A stretch of 64,000 nt of DNA, from assembly GCF_030272615.1 (NCBI RefSeq), contig NC_081413.1, forward strand, positions 722,763,649 through 722,827,648, read 5' to 3'. Within the stretch, counting starts at the first letter, position 1. Each line of letters begins with the position of its first letter. The notes under the pieces were generated by a model. It was not told the origin of the DNA, did not search any database, and was given only the letters and a program-made list of their open reading frames with translations. Positions 10,940 to 21,272 of the stretch are shown piece by piece. Both the position numbers and the translations under genes were made by a program. The stretch is from Cryptomeria japonica. Its lineage: Eukaryota > Streptophyta > Pinopsida > Cupressales > Cupressaceae.

Positions 10940-12520
10940 ATGGCGACCCCGAAGGCGGGAGCATCCACCAGTCGCTCGGCTCTCATGAAAGAAGATTAGA
11001 AGACCGAAGAAGTGGAGACCAAGATCGTGTCGAAGTGGAGCAACATTGGAGATACCAACTTGGGGAACTTTAGCACGAAGAAGTTTCGAGAGGTCCTTTA
11101 CATTGGCAAGCCATCACCTGTCGCCCGGAGAATAATAGAGAGTGGCATCATCAAGGCGGCCGGTTTTCCTCCAGCTATTCAGTGCCACGAGTTGATGATC
11201 GAGTGTGCCCGTCACTACAATCCACAGTCCAGGACAATTGTGTCCAATGAGGGAAACACTTTGGCGTACCTTTCAGAGGAAGCCATAAGTGAGGCTTTCC
11301 ATCTTCCAGAGCACAGGGACATGATATACAAGAGCATTGAAGGAGCCAGATCAGTGTACGATGATGATCCAGATGCTTGCCTAAGCATAATCAACAAGAA
11401 CTGGCTACTCAAGAGTCGTCCCCGTCTGAGCAAGGTACCGAACACACCGCATCGGATTGATTTCCAGGAGGAGTACAGAGATTTGATTACCATGCTCAAC
11501 AGAGTTATAGGAGCACCTCATGCCTTCTATTTTGAGAAGTGGATGTTTTACTTCATCCAGGTGATTGTTCAAGGAAAGGGTACAATACATTGGGCTAGAA
11601 TAATTAGTCATTGCTTAGACGTACAGTTGAGAAGACTCAGGGCTACTAAGTCCTTCCACATGAGTTCATACGTCATCTATGCCTTAATCAGGAGCGTTGA
11701 GTACGCAGGACTACCTCACAGAGGAGTGATTGGAAGAGGACCCGGCGAGGTCAGAGCTTGTGAATCCTATACCTACTTGCATCATCCGCCAGGAAAGAAC
11801 TACAAGTTAATCAATGATACTTTCACGATGAACATCACAAGGACGTTGCAAGGAGGGATTCACAACAGATTATCTCAGGATGCCCAGGAGTTCATCAAGA
11901 GGTACGGTGCTTGGTTCATTCAGTTTCCCAAGTTCACTTACATTAGAGTGCATGGATGTCCTTTACCTCCATACATGTTGCCGAGATATCCGACAGACAG
12001 AATTGTGTTACTTGAAGTAACAAGGCAGTTGGCAGCATATGTAAAGGCATTCAGACACAGACATCAGAATGGAGTTCAGGTACCTATTATTTTGGGTAAT
12101 TCAGTTGAGGTATGTCCTAATGTCTTAGCCATGGATGACGCAGAGAAGGAGTTAGCCTTGTATTCTTTTTCATCTTTTGCTTGGAGGAATAGTTTTGATC
12201 CCCATGGACATTTAGAGGAGACGGTCGGTAGAAGATTTAGACATGAGCACCAAATTGAAGATTTTATGATGAATCTCCTAGATGATCTCGAAGTGAAACG
12301 AAAGATACATTCTAGATTGCCTTTGGATTTCATCAGGAAATGTAAGATTTACAGAGTGGCCGACCAAGCTCAGGACAACGGCAGGCACATCCAATCTTCA
12401 TATGATAGAGAAAGCAAAACAATAAGTTTGAATTGGAATGAGCCCGAGGCCGTGGATTTAGATGATTTGATGGCACCAGTCTTGTCTTGTACTCGCAGAT
12501 GGGTAGACGTTCAGCATTAG
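10940..12520 (+). CDS. HA-1 ORF, N-terminal half (about 526 codons)
   Basis: Not recognised as a characterised protein. I start it at the ATG at 10940 (MATPKAGASTSRSA), in frame with everything downstream. One amber TAG lies at 10997 and a second at 12518. Past the first stop the frame is open for 502 codons. Visible segments: GIIKAAGFPPAIQC, LAYLSEEAISEAFHLP, a DFQEEYRDLITMLNRVIG stretch, WMFYFIQ, IHWARIISHCLDVQLR, GGIHNRLSQDAQEFI, LPRYPTDRIVLLEVTRQL and a C-terminal LDDLMAPVLSC. HA-3 encodes a clear homologue. The pattern of a short motif ending in leucine/isoleucine-proline, followed by a W..II helix, recalls uncharacterised plant transposon-associated or plant-mobile-domain-type proteins; that is a resemblance only. 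No RT, integrase or transposase catalytic motif is seen. Confidence 0.7.
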
Positions 12521-14161
12521 AAGTTGAGAGAACAAGGCATAGCTATGTCTTTTACTTTGGAAGAGAAACCAGCCGAAGGTGGAGCCAGTGTTAGCGAAGG
12601 CAATCCTAATCCTAGGAATTCAGGTGAAGGTAACCTTCGATGTGCCAGTGAGGGCAATCTCCATTCGAGAGGTTCAAAGAGAAAGGAAAGATCAGAAAAG
12701 AAAGAGCCTTCCAAGAAAAAGTTAGGTGCCAACAAAGATCAAACACCAGGTACTTCTTCCAGACCAGAAGATAGAACAGTTCGAGTGGAAAAGTCCATGG
12801 AGTCGATGGTACAGAATGACAGACAGGAGGAAAGACAGGCACAACATGTTTCGTCAGATGGATCTCTCCAAGACTATGATTTAGATAATGATAATGAAGT
12901 AACATCTCCTCCCAGACAAGAAGAAATAGTACATAAAGAAATTCAAGTTCAAGAGACAAGATCGAATATCCCAGATTGGTTGAAGGAAAGATTGACTAAG
13001 GTGATCATAATTGAGGACGAGGACAGTGCAATTGATTTAGAGAGCCTTGTGGGACGTTCACATATGACAACAGAGAAGAAGAAGGCTACAAAGATGTCCA
13101 AGATGATTCGAGATGAGACTGGATCTAGAAAATTGCAGATAGCTACACCGGCAGCAGACAAATATGAGGGTGAGATCCTAGCAGAGGATTATGATATACA
13201 GATTTTTGAGTTAGGACCATCCACAGCAGAGCAGACTTTAGATGATGCCACCGACACATTTGAGGCATTGAAGGACAAGCTTAGAGAAGAAGTAGAAAAG
13301 AATAGAAAGCTTGAGAGAGAAGTCGGTGCATGGAGGACATATTTCAGTCACATCAATGAACCTTTGGGACGTCAGGATCCAGTTAGATCACCAGTGCAGG
13401 CATTGCCCCTTCAATCGATCAATGAAGCAGAAAGATTCAGGAACCTGGTCCAGCGTACATGTAGTTGGATGGATAGATCTCATACAACGGCCATAGAGTT
13501 TGTTACAAGGATGTCGAAGATCATTCATCAGGCTATCCAAGTTCTTGAGATAATCCACAGATTGATGGCAACAGTAGCTGCATTTGCCCATACCAAGGAC
13601 GCTGTCATCCCTGTCTTGAAAGTAATAAGACACACATCCAGAAGAATTTTAACGCAGGAGAGGATCTTAGAAGGTGATTCTCACAGTTTGTTTCAGTGGT
13701 CAACCTTACTCTATATAAAGAGTGTTCTCTTCGAGGACATCAGTGTTAGATGTGGTCAAGTTGAGGAGGTGATCAATCCGATACAGGACAGAGTATTTGA
13801 GGTACTTCGTACCATTCTTGGCAGAAGGATCGAGGTCGAGACAGATGTGGATATACAAGAATTTGAGGATAGAATCAAGATCATCTTTCGCAAGGACGCA
13901 GATGTTACAGATGAGCAGTATGATCAGATGTATGCTACCATGCTCCTGATTGATAGAACAAAGGAACTTGAACCTACTTGGGACGCAGCTCTTCTAGATG
14001 CATTTGATCAGGTTATCCACTTAGAAGAGAGTATCAAGAATCTTCCCGAGATTCCAAACACAGAAATCGAAGGAATCGTGACAAAATTCATTGCATATGC
14101 TAAGAAAGAGAATTGGAAAGGGAATAAGATTCTAGATGAAAGGTTGTTACAGATGACATGA
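12521..14161 (+). CDS. HA-1 ORF, C-terminal half (about 546 codons)
   Basis: Same reading frame as the preceding half, separated only by the TAG at 12518-12520. The first ATG after it is at 12545 (MSFTLEEKPAEGG). In HA-3 the equivalent region reads through without a stop, so the ancestral product was probably one protein of about 1,070 residues. About residues 1-80 are low-complexity and basic (KRKERSEKKEPSKKKLG), which may act as a nuclear localisation signal. Acidic and Ser/Thr-rich sequence follows, then a predicted coiled coil (LKDKLREEVEKNRKLEREV, about 13270-13325), then an all-helical C-terminal part with RTCSWMDRSHTTAIEF and RRIEVETDVDIQEFEDRI. No enzyme motif is seen. An alternative is two proteins from one transcript, or amber readthrough as in some retroelements. 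Confidence 0.65.
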   Translation, partial: KLREQGIAMSFTLEEKPAEGGASVSEGNPNPRNSGEGNLRCASEGNLHSRGSKRKERSEKKEPSKKKLGANKDQTPGTSSRPEDRTVRVEKSMESMVQNDRQEERQAQHVSSDGSLQDYDLDNDNEVTSPPRQEEIVHKEIQVQETRSNIPDWLKERLTKVIIIEDEDSAIDLESLVGRSHMTTEKKKATKMSKMIRDETGSRKLQIATPAADKYEGEILAEDYDIQIFELGPSTAEQTLDDATDTFEALKDKLREEVEKNRKLEREVGAWRTYFSHINEPLGRQDPVRSPVQALPLQSINEAERFRNLVQRTCSWMDRSHTTAIEFVTRMSKIIHQAIQVLEIIHRLMATVAAFAHTKDAVIPVLKVIRHTSRRILTQERILEGDSHSLFQWSTLLYIKSVLFEDISVRCGQVEEVINPIQDRVFEVLRTILGRRIEVETDVDIQEFEDRIKIIFRKDADVTDEQYDQMYATMLLIDRTKELEPTWDAALLDAFDQVIHLEESIKNLPEIPNTEIEGIVTKFIAYAKKENWKGNKILDERLLQMT

Positions 14162-14263
14162 CATCTTATTTCTCATTGGTTGATACTTCCTAGATTTTTG
14201 TGCCAAATTTAATATTTGGCTATGTATTTAATATTGTTCAGTAAAAAGGAGGTCATTTGTAAC

Positions 14264-14281
14264 AAACCCTAATTAGGGTTT
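14264..14281 (+). promoter_or_regulatory. Palindromic telo-box upstream of HA-1 TATA box 2
   Basis: AAACCCTAATTAGGGTTT is a perfect 18-bp palindrome of two plant telo-boxes (AAACCCTAA), about 65 bases before TATA box 2. HA-3 has ACCCTAATTAGGGTTT (56000-56014) at a matching distance from its own TATA box. Telo-boxes are known elements of plant promoters; function here is inferred. Confidence 0.6.
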
Positions 14282-14343
14282 AGGTGTCATAATCTTGTCC
14301 ATTGATTTACTTTCAATCTGGACCTTTCATTGTAACTGGGGAT

Positions 14344-14355
14344 GCTATTTATACC
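14344..14355 (+). promoter_or_regulatory. HA-1 TATA box 2
   Basis: GCTATTTATACC lies 0.87 kb from the 3' end, matching the HA-2, HA-3, HA-4 and HA-5 positions. It is a candidate promoter whose transcript would begin inside the element and run out through the 3' end, as in the U3-R-U5 layout of an LTR. Confidence 0.55.
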
Positions 14356-15218
14356 CCCATTTTTCATTTCATTGGAATATAGTGAATAGATAATAGTCGA
14401 ATAGTCAGATAAGAGTGAAATAGAGAGATCAGAGTTAGAAGCAATTTTTATTTTGTAGCAAGATTGAGTCTTGAAGAGAGAAATTCAAGCAATTGTTGTA
14501 TATGATGACTTGGAAATCAATAAAATATTGAAGTTATGGTGTTTTGTTGCAAATTCCTTAAGTTATCTTCATGGTTGTTGGATGTACTTGAATCACGCTC
14601 AATCAAAGTAGTTTGTTAATTTGAAAGACTAAGTGTGAGATTTGATATTTGGTAGGATTCGCAATCCAAACCACTAGCTTCTTGCTGATTGTAGGAACGC
14701 CTTGCGTGGTCGACTGGAAAACATTTTGAGTCCTTAACCTTCAAGCATTTTCGTATCTAGGATATGTACCTTCGTAGTAGTGTCCTTGGTCTTTGATGCA
14801 TTGAACACCATTATTACCTTAGAAGATCGCACTAATTTCAATTGAGTTGTTATCTTATGGCAAAATTGAAGTTGGTTGAGTCTTGCCAAATCTCATTCAT
14901 GCTAAGTCGCTCATAGGGTTAGGCTAGATTAGACTTCCTTAAACCCTATCCTTTTGCTATTTTTTGAAAGTTCCTTTTAGATTAGTAAAATCTTCGAGCC
15001 TTTGGAATCCGTAAGACGCCTTGGAGGAAACAGCAAATCACATCATACCATTAAAAAGCTTGTCCACAGGTGGAGACCCCACTAAAAGAACCTTGGAGTC
15101 CATCTAACTGATCCTTTTTGCAGATCTTCAGGAGTTAGAGACTATTTTCTCAAGAGAGGATAAGATACCTATCGGTATTTTATTCTGTGTATGATTGTGT
15201 ATAAAATACACGTCAACA
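14356..15218 (+). other. HA-1 3' tail (R-U5-like)
   Basis: Non-coding. AATCAATAAAATATTG at about 14515 could serve as a polyadenylation signal. Blocks shared with HA-2: TTGAAGTTATGGTGTTTTG at about 14529, CTTCCTTAAACCCTATCC at about 14933 and CTCAAGAGAGGATAAGATAC at about 15149. It ends with GTGTAT and ATACAC arms around AAA, then GTCAACA. Confidence 0.65.
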
Positions 15219-16379
15219 GGCCGGAGGTTGAAAGAGTTGTTGGGGAAGATGGATAGCCAGCCAACAGACAGGCTGAAGAAGAGATGGTTTGTGGAAGGAT
15301 TGAGGCCTTCCCTTCGGAAAAAAATGAAGATTGTACCGCCCACATCGTATGACCATGCGTACAATAGGGCGATGGACCTGAAGAGTGAGCATAAAACATC
15401 TAAAAAGAAGGACAAATCCTCATCTGATGAAGACGACTCCTCGGAAGAAAGCAGCAGCGGCGGGGAATCCAGCAAGAAGGTCTAGGCGCTCCAAAAAGAC
15501 ATGGAGCAAATGATGAAAGAGTTTAAAACAATGAAGGGGAGCACGAGCAAAACCGAGGAAGGCGATTTACGGTGTACTAAATGCAGAATTGACGGGCACA
15601 TGAAAGGTTCCTGCCCGAAGAAGGCCTGCTGTGACATTTGCCAAATAATGCGACATTCGACGAAGGAATGCCCTTATAATATGAAGACGAGGAATCAACA
15701 GATCCTCTTTACATAAGAGCAGCTGTTAGCGTCCGCAGTAGCGGGCACGTCCCAGCCCACCAATAACAATGCATCATCTGGCGGGTACCGGAACAAGCAA
15801 CGGGGAGGAAAAAGCAATAACAATAATAACAATAACAATTGGAGCTGGATCCAAAACGACGCAAAAGGGCAACCAATGATCCAGTGTAGGGCCTGCAACC
15901 AGTGGGGGCACTTCGCCAGAGACTGCACAATGGAAGAAACCCCGCAAAAGTTGTGTAAGGGGTGCGGACCAGGAGATCATGGCGACGAAAACTGCCCAAA
16001 ATCTGGGGTCAACCTACTAAACATTGAGGGAACGGGGACGAAGGAGCCGGTGTTGGCTCTCACAATGTCGAAGACGAAGAAAGCCACCTGCCTTGACCCA
16101 CGTGCCGAGAAACAACGAACACTGGAGGCGAAAGCCCAAGTGGAGAAAGAGATGATGGCACAATAGAGGGACACCTACGAGGCGGCAAGTAGCTCCCGCT
16201 CAGAGGCAAAGGAAAATATTTTGAAGCAAATGTTGCAGATAGAAGTACCCGTAAAAGTGAAGGACCTTCTGGAAACAATGCCTCAATTACGTACGACACT
16301 CTTGCGTTTAGTACAAATAACCGCACAGAGTCGAATAACCTAGGGTACAGATGCCTCTGGCGGGTCGGCAACAGACCCC
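15219..16379 (+). pseudogene. Tat-like gag, C-terminal part with two zinc-knuckle regions
   Basis: Resumes gag after HA-1 in the frame broken at 7883. RRLKELLGKMDSQPTDRLKK and WFVEGLRPSLRKKMK complete the gag domain. A K/S/E-rich linker follows, then cysteine-histidine clusters: CTKCRIDGHMKGSCP and CCDICQIMRHSTKECP at about 15570-15675, and CRACNQWGHFARDC with CKGCGPGDHGDENC at about 15887-15997. These bind RNA in gag proteins. A poly-Asn stretch lies at about 15810-15840. In-frame stops occur at 15483 (TAG), 15714 (TAA), 16164 (TAG) and about 16341 (TAG). All pieces share one frame with the pol ORF, so decay is by point mutation. Confidence 0.8.
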
Positions 16380-18051
16380 TTGATCCTGACATTGAACAAC
16401 GGTTGGCATCCAACAGTTGTGGAAATGGGCATACTCGAGACCATCCTAACGAACACCATTGTAGATGGCGGGTCTAGGGTAAATGTCCTTCCTAAAGAAA
16501 CCTGGAAGAAGCTTGGCAAACCGACACTATGGCCACCAACTTTTAACTTGCTTGGCGCTGACCAACATGCGATAAAACCCTTGGGAACGCTTATGGCACA
16601 ACAAGTGACGATCGAAACACAACAATTTGTCTTGGATTTTGTGGTGATCCCACTTAAGAAGAAGGGCTACGATGCCATCTTAGGGAGAGGGTGGCTGGTC
16701 AAAGCAAAGGTGAATCACAATTGGAAGAAGAACACCCTATCCATGGAGAAAGATGGACGAAACTATGTCATTGACCTCATGAACCAGGCCGTCATCGAGG
16801 AGCTTGCATCAGACTCTGATTTGGAAGACTCAAACAGATGGGAGTGGGATTACTACGAAGGCAGAGACAACATGGAACCAAATAACGAAGGAGTGTTTGA
16901 ACTGGACGGTTGCTTAGAGGACGACATATGCTCATTGAATGGACTCTTCCATTGGCAGATGGAGGATTATGAGTTGTTCCAGTGTAACATGCTCCAGATA
17001 GAGGAGCCAGAGGAGAACAGGTTCTTGCCAGCGTATAGAGAGTACACGGAAGGGGACGCACCCGTAAATGAAGCACCTACACACGAGTTCGACATGGTGA
17101 AATCCATTTGGTACGAGGAGCCTTCCGTAAAAGCCACGAACCTCGGTGAAGAAGTTGCGCCTACGAATATTCTGGTAGGTGATGATTGGAACCCTGTATT
17201 AAAAGATGGCGCATTTAAAATTTTCATGGAATATAAGAACGTGTTTGCATGGAGCTATAAAGACTTGAAGGGCGTACCACCAGAACTATGTGTACACCGG
17301 ATTCCTTTGGTACCAGGAGTCATACCTGTACGAAAAAGGCCGTATAGGATGAATAAGAATTATGCAGCAAGGGTAAATGACGAGATTGAGCGTATGCTCG
17401 AAGCGGGGATCATTTTTAAGGTGCAAACCAACGAATGGGTATCCTCGATAGTGATATCCTTGAAGAAAGAGGCCAATCTGATCAGAATTTGTGTCGACTT
17501 CAGGTGCCTCAATGCAGTCACTATCAAGGACTCGTTCCCTATACCATTCACCGACACCATTCTGGAGGAAGTGGCCGAGCACGAAATATACTCGTTTATG
17601 GACGGATTTTTTGGTTATAACTAGATACCCATCGCAGAGGAGGATAAGTTGAAGACAACCTTCGTGGTGGAAGATGGTGTCTATGCATATAACAGAATGC
17701 CCTTCGGCCTATGCAATGCGCCAACAACCTTTCAAAGAATAATCCTCCACATATTTGACAAAATGTTGGTGGTCAGCTTCAAGGCTTTCTTAGACGACTG
17801 GTCAATTTACAACACATAGTATGCACATTTAGCGGCTCTTAGGGAATGCGTGGAAAGATGCAGGAGGGCGCGACTGGCACTAAATCCCAAAATGTGCAGA
17901 TTCATGGTCCCCCAAGGGAAGTTACTAGGACACATCGTATGCAAGGCTGGACTGAAAACCGACCCGGACAAGGTTCGGGTGATTGTGGAAATGGAGGCAC
18001 CAGCGAACGTCACTGGAGTGAAGTCCTTTCTCGGACACATTGGGTACTATA
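16380..18051 (+). pseudogene. Tat-like protease and reverse transcriptase
   Basis: Pol region of the Tat-like element. The protease shows NTIVDGGSRVNVLP at about 16455, where the usual D-[ST]-G is D-G-G, and YDAILGRGWL at about 16670. The RT begins near 17225 (FAWSYKDLKGVPPELCVHR) and includes ICVDFRCLNAVTIKDSFPI, MPFGLCNAPTTFQR and FLDDW in place of the usual Y/F-x-D-D. It then reaches SFLGHIGYY at 18050. TAG stops at about 17622 and 17818 interrupt it. The altered protease site and the stops indicate a dead copy. RNase H and integrase are missing because a hAT transposon begins at 18052. Confidence 0.8.
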
Positions 18052-18059
18052 CAGTGAAC

Positions 18060-18362
18060 CACGGGGACGCGTCCCCCCCCTTTTTGGGTGCGTCCCCCCG
18101 TCAGAGACGTCTCGAGGACGGGGGGACGGGGACGCGACGTCCCCCGCTGTCCCGCCACCGCCACCCAAACGCCGCCGGGACGTGGAGACGTCCCCGCGTC
18201 TCCGCGTCTCCCAGGGAGACGTGGAGACGTCTGGGCGTCTCCTGGGAGACGTCTGGGCGTCTCCATGGGAGACGCCTGGGCCTCTCCCCGTCCCTCAAGA
18301 GACGTCCAGGCGTCTCTCGAGGGACGGGGAGACGCCCAGGCGTCTCCCGCGTTCCCACGCGA
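18060..18362 (+). repeat. GC-rich palindrome-dense subterminal region of hAT-A
   Basis: About 300 bases of very GC-rich sequence in an AT-rich setting. It is built of overlapping short palindromes around GAGACG and CGTCTC, such as GGAGACGTCTGGGCGTCTCC, GGAGACGCCCAGGCGTCTCC and TCTCGAGGGACGGGGAGA. Subterminal repeats of this kind are where hAT transposases bind. Long ORFs crossing it on both strands are by-products of composition. Confidence 0.75.
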
Positions 18363-18760
18363 ACTAAAGACAGTTTTTTATTGTTTTTAAGTTTTTTTAT
18401 AACATGTGCTTTTTGGGGGGGGTTAAGGGGTAACCCTAATTGGACGTGGGCCCCACCCTACCCCCCAAAACAACACAAAAGCATGTTTATTTTGGATTTC
18501 ACTCTCATTTTGGAAAACTGATTTTTTTTCCAGCAACTTGAAGAAGAGGAAATACTTGAAGAAGATTGATGAAGGGGTGAGAAAAGTGAATGCAAGCGTG
18601 ATAGGAGCTAGAAGAAGCAAGAAGAAGAGGAAGAAGAAGATTCTTCTACATTTTGGAGAGATTTTTCAAGCACAAGGTAGGGTTTTTCAACTTCTTCTTT
18701 TTTTTTTTTGTTTTACTTTCTGATTTTCATTGTTCTATGTCATTTTTGGTTTTTTTTTCC

Positions 18761-18869
18761 CTATTCATCTCAAGACTCAAAATGAGATTTGATGTTGAAT
18801 CTTGAGGGCAAAATGATTCATCATTTTGCCCTCAAGATTCAACATCAAATCTCATTTTGAGATGAATAG
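18761..18869 (+). repeat. Long foldback (hairpin) in the hAT-A 5' leader
   Basis: The left arm begins CTATTCATCTCAA and the right arm ends TTGAGATGAATAG. Between them, AATGAGATTTGATGTTGAAT and its reverse complement continue to a centre near 18817. Arms of about 48-52 bases pair perfectly except for one 7-base bulge (GACTCAA) in the left arm. Flanking T-rich and A-rich runs extend the pairing. It ends 85 bases before the transposase ATG. Confidence 0.9.
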
Positions 18870-18953
18870 GAAAAAAATTTAAAAATATATTGTTAAACAA
18901 GGCTGATTTTATTTTTATTTTGTGAAATGCAGTGTTAATTTGAAAATTTCACA

Positions 18954-21272
18954 ATGAGCTCCCAAGGCACGAGTGAAGATAACATGGAAATCCATTCTCA
19001 TAGTGAGAATGATTCAGAATATGAACCTGAAAATGAGGGGGGTGACCATGGGGCTGATCCTGGAGCCCAATCTAGTTCTATGGCAAGTGCACCAGCTAGT
19101 ACAGGTTGCCCTTCAGAGTTGTTGGCACCATATGCTAGGGGTCATTTTGATCCTAAGTCTCCTCTAAAACAGTTTGCTTCACAAATATCAGTACAAGGCA
19201 CTGCATCACATTCAAGTGGGGGAACAAGGAAGTGGAAGTGCAATATTTGTGACAGAGAATGGTTCGGTAGCATTAGCAGGGTGAATGCACACTTTTTGTT
19301 TTGGAGAGGAAAAGGCGTGAAACATTGTAAGTTTTTGGAGGAACCCAAAAATATACAGTACAGAATTGAGTTTAACAGGCTTTGGGGGGTTCCAGATGAC
19401 ACAAATATTTCAATGCCTACTACTTTGTCTGCTAGGGCATCACTTCACGACAGCTAGAATGTGCCAGTACCACATACTTCTCATGCTTCACAGGCGGGAG
19501 GAATGATGTTTGGATCTCCATCTACTTCCACTTCTACTGCTGCCAGGGCTGGGAAACGTAAGTTGCATACACCATAGAGCAACCCCATTGCTGATATGTT
19601 TAATGTGCAGCTGAGAGATGAGATAGATGAATCCATTGGCAATTTCTTCTTTGCCAATGGCATTCCATTTCATGTTACACGGTCTCCTTATTATAAGAAG
19701 ATGATGGATATGGTGGCCAAGAGAGGACCATCTTATGTGCCACCAGGGGAGACGAAAATGAGGACCTCGATCTTGGATAAAAGCTATTCCAAGATCAATA
19801 TTTTGATGGAGAAGATGAAGGCATGTTGGGCGGCATCGGGGTGCAGCATAGTTATGGATGGGTGGACGAACATTAGCCATCGTCCACTCATCAACGTCAT
19901 GGTCACATGTGCAGAGGGCCCATACTTCCTTAGAGTAGTTGATTGTACAGGGCATCGTAAAGATGCTGATTTTCAGTTTCAGGTCCTCAGGGAGGCTATT
20001 GAGGAGGTTGGGCCACAAAATGTGGTCCAAGTAGTGACAGATGCAGCCTATGTGTGTAGAGCAGCAGGGAGACTCGTTGAGGCAGCCTATAGACACATTT
20101 GGTGGACCCCATGTTGTGTGCATGCCATGAACAATGCACTCAAGGACATGGGGAAGATTGACTGGATTAGAGGAGTGGTCACCGATGCGAGAGATGTGCA
20201 GATGTTTATCTGCAACCACCACACTTCACATGCACTCTTCAGGACCTTCGCGAAGAAGGAGTTCTTGAAACCAGTTGAGACTAGATATGCATCCTATTTC
20301 ATTCTCTTGGAGAGAATGATTGAGTTGCAAGAGGCATTGCAACTCATGGTTATGACTAATGAGTGGAATAGGTGGGCTGAGGCCAAGACAGAGCAGGGGA
20401 GAAGGGTGAAGGAGATAGTGAAGAGTGATGTGTTTTGGACTGATGCGAAATACATTGTCTCCATCATTTCTCCAGTATTCCAGGTGATCAGATATGGGGA
20501 TGGGGATGCACCTAACCTTGGAGAGGTGTATGAGTGCATTGACTCTATGCTTGACCAGATGAGGGCTGCTGTGCGAGTGAAGGACCCCTCTCTAGCATTC
20601 TACAATGAGCAAATCCGGCCTATCATTCAGAGTAGATGGGACAAGTTGAACACTCCTTTGCATATGGCTGCCTTTGCCTTGAATCCTAAGTGGTACAAGG
20701 CTAGACCGGGTAGAATGACACCGATTGAGGATGATGAGGTGAAGGCAGGTTTCTTTAGGTGCATAGAGAAGATGTTTGATTCCAGAGATGCCGACACAAT
20801 GCGCACTGAGTGGGGAAGATTTGCCACTCTTAGAGGTTATTCAGATGCGGCAAAGATGGATATAGACACTATGGCACAGGAGGACCCACTTTTGTGGTGG
20901 ACTTGTCATGGCCCGAAATCTTTGACCACCACTCTAGCCATCCGTCTGCTATCCCAGTTTTCCAGTTCTTCAGCTGCTGAGAGGAACTGGTCTACATATA
21001 GCTTCATGCACTCTCTTAAGAGGAACAAACTTACCTCTAAGAGAGCAGAGAAGCTTGTGGCTGTACACAGTGCTTTGCGTCTCATTGACCGCAAGACACT
21101 TATGTACAAGGAGAGTCCAGCAGCACGATGGGATGTAGAGCCAGAGGAGCCTTCACAGATTGATGAGGATGATCCTACCACTTCAGATGCAGGGCTAGTT
21201 GGTGTGAGCTTGAAGGACCTTGATCCTCAAGAGTGCAGCAATTCCAGTGAGGAGGAGTTCACAGATGATTAG
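18954..21272 (+). pseudogene. hAT-A transposase (BED finger, DUF659, hAT dimerisation)
   Basis: Cut-and-paste transposase. Domains in order: an acidic N-terminus; a BED-type zinc finger around WKCNICDREW with the following histidine and KHC (about 19230-19330), which binds DNA; a DUF659 core with GCSIVMDGWTN (about 19839) and VGPQNVVQVVTDAA (about 20008), which carries part of the RNase H-like catalytic fold; and a C-terminal hAT dimerisation region with SSSSAAERNWSTYSFMHS at about 20960. The frame is one continuous reading broken by two amber stops, TAG at 19455 and 19575. The second-half ORF from 19596 is open for 558 codons and lacks the zinc finger. Otherwise it is well preserved, so it died recently or survives as a domesticated C-terminal part, which is less likely. 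Confidence 0.85.

Larger units (their letters stand above)
7884..15218 (+). mobile_element. HA-1: hairpin-array element with long ORF (7,335 bp)
   Basis: Insertion in the Tat-like gag bounded by the exact 5-bp duplication GGCCG (7879-7883, 15219-15223). The 5' end is TGTTGTGACCATTTCACAC and the 3' end is TATAAAATACACGTCAACA. Order: terminal hairpin; a stretch pairing CGCCCC with GGGGAC; a palindrome array at 8326-9946 with a strong 165-bp period; an AT-rich tract; TATA box 1 at 10271; leader; coding frame 10940-14161; a palindromic telo-box at 14264; TATA box 2 at 14344; and 0.87 kb to the end. It shares ends and tail blocks with HA-2 and its coding frame with HA-3. No LTR pair, primer-binding site, RT or integrase was found. 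Ends and duplication look like retroviral-integrase products; what kind of element it is remains open. Confidence 0.85.
6141..18051 (+). mobile_element. Tat-like Ty3/gypsy retrotransposon, 5' part
   Basis: Begins with a 293-bp LTR (6141-6433), then a primer-binding site, a 125-aa extra ORF, gag with two zinc knuckles, protease and RT. Without HA-1 (7884-15218) about 4.6 kb remains. The RT is cut at 18051 by a hAT transposon; RNase H, integrase and the 3' LTR are not found. It inserted into the RT start of gypsy A, with left flank GCTGT at 6136-6140. The partner copy of that duplication is not visible, so the 3' end was lost or rearranged. The extra ORF before gag and the TGGTGCCATTGCCG-type binding site fit the Tat/Ogre group of plant gypsy elements, which is an inference from layout. 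Confidence 0.75.

Noticed and set aside
7884-15218. HA-1 as a conventional LTR element with hidden LTRs
   Set aside because: I looked for a second copy of the TGTTGTGACC start or the ACGTCAACA end inside and found none, and no TGG-type primer-binding site follows any internal CA.
7884-15218. HA-1 as a Helitron
   Set aside because: It has a clear 5-bp target duplication and lacks TC/CTRR ends, and no Rep/helicase motif is present.
18088-18521. Arg/Pro/Gly-rich ORFs on both strands over the hAT-A left end
   Set aside because: GC-rich palindromic DNA yields open frames everywhere; there is no domain, and the frame begins in the Tat-like RT of another element.
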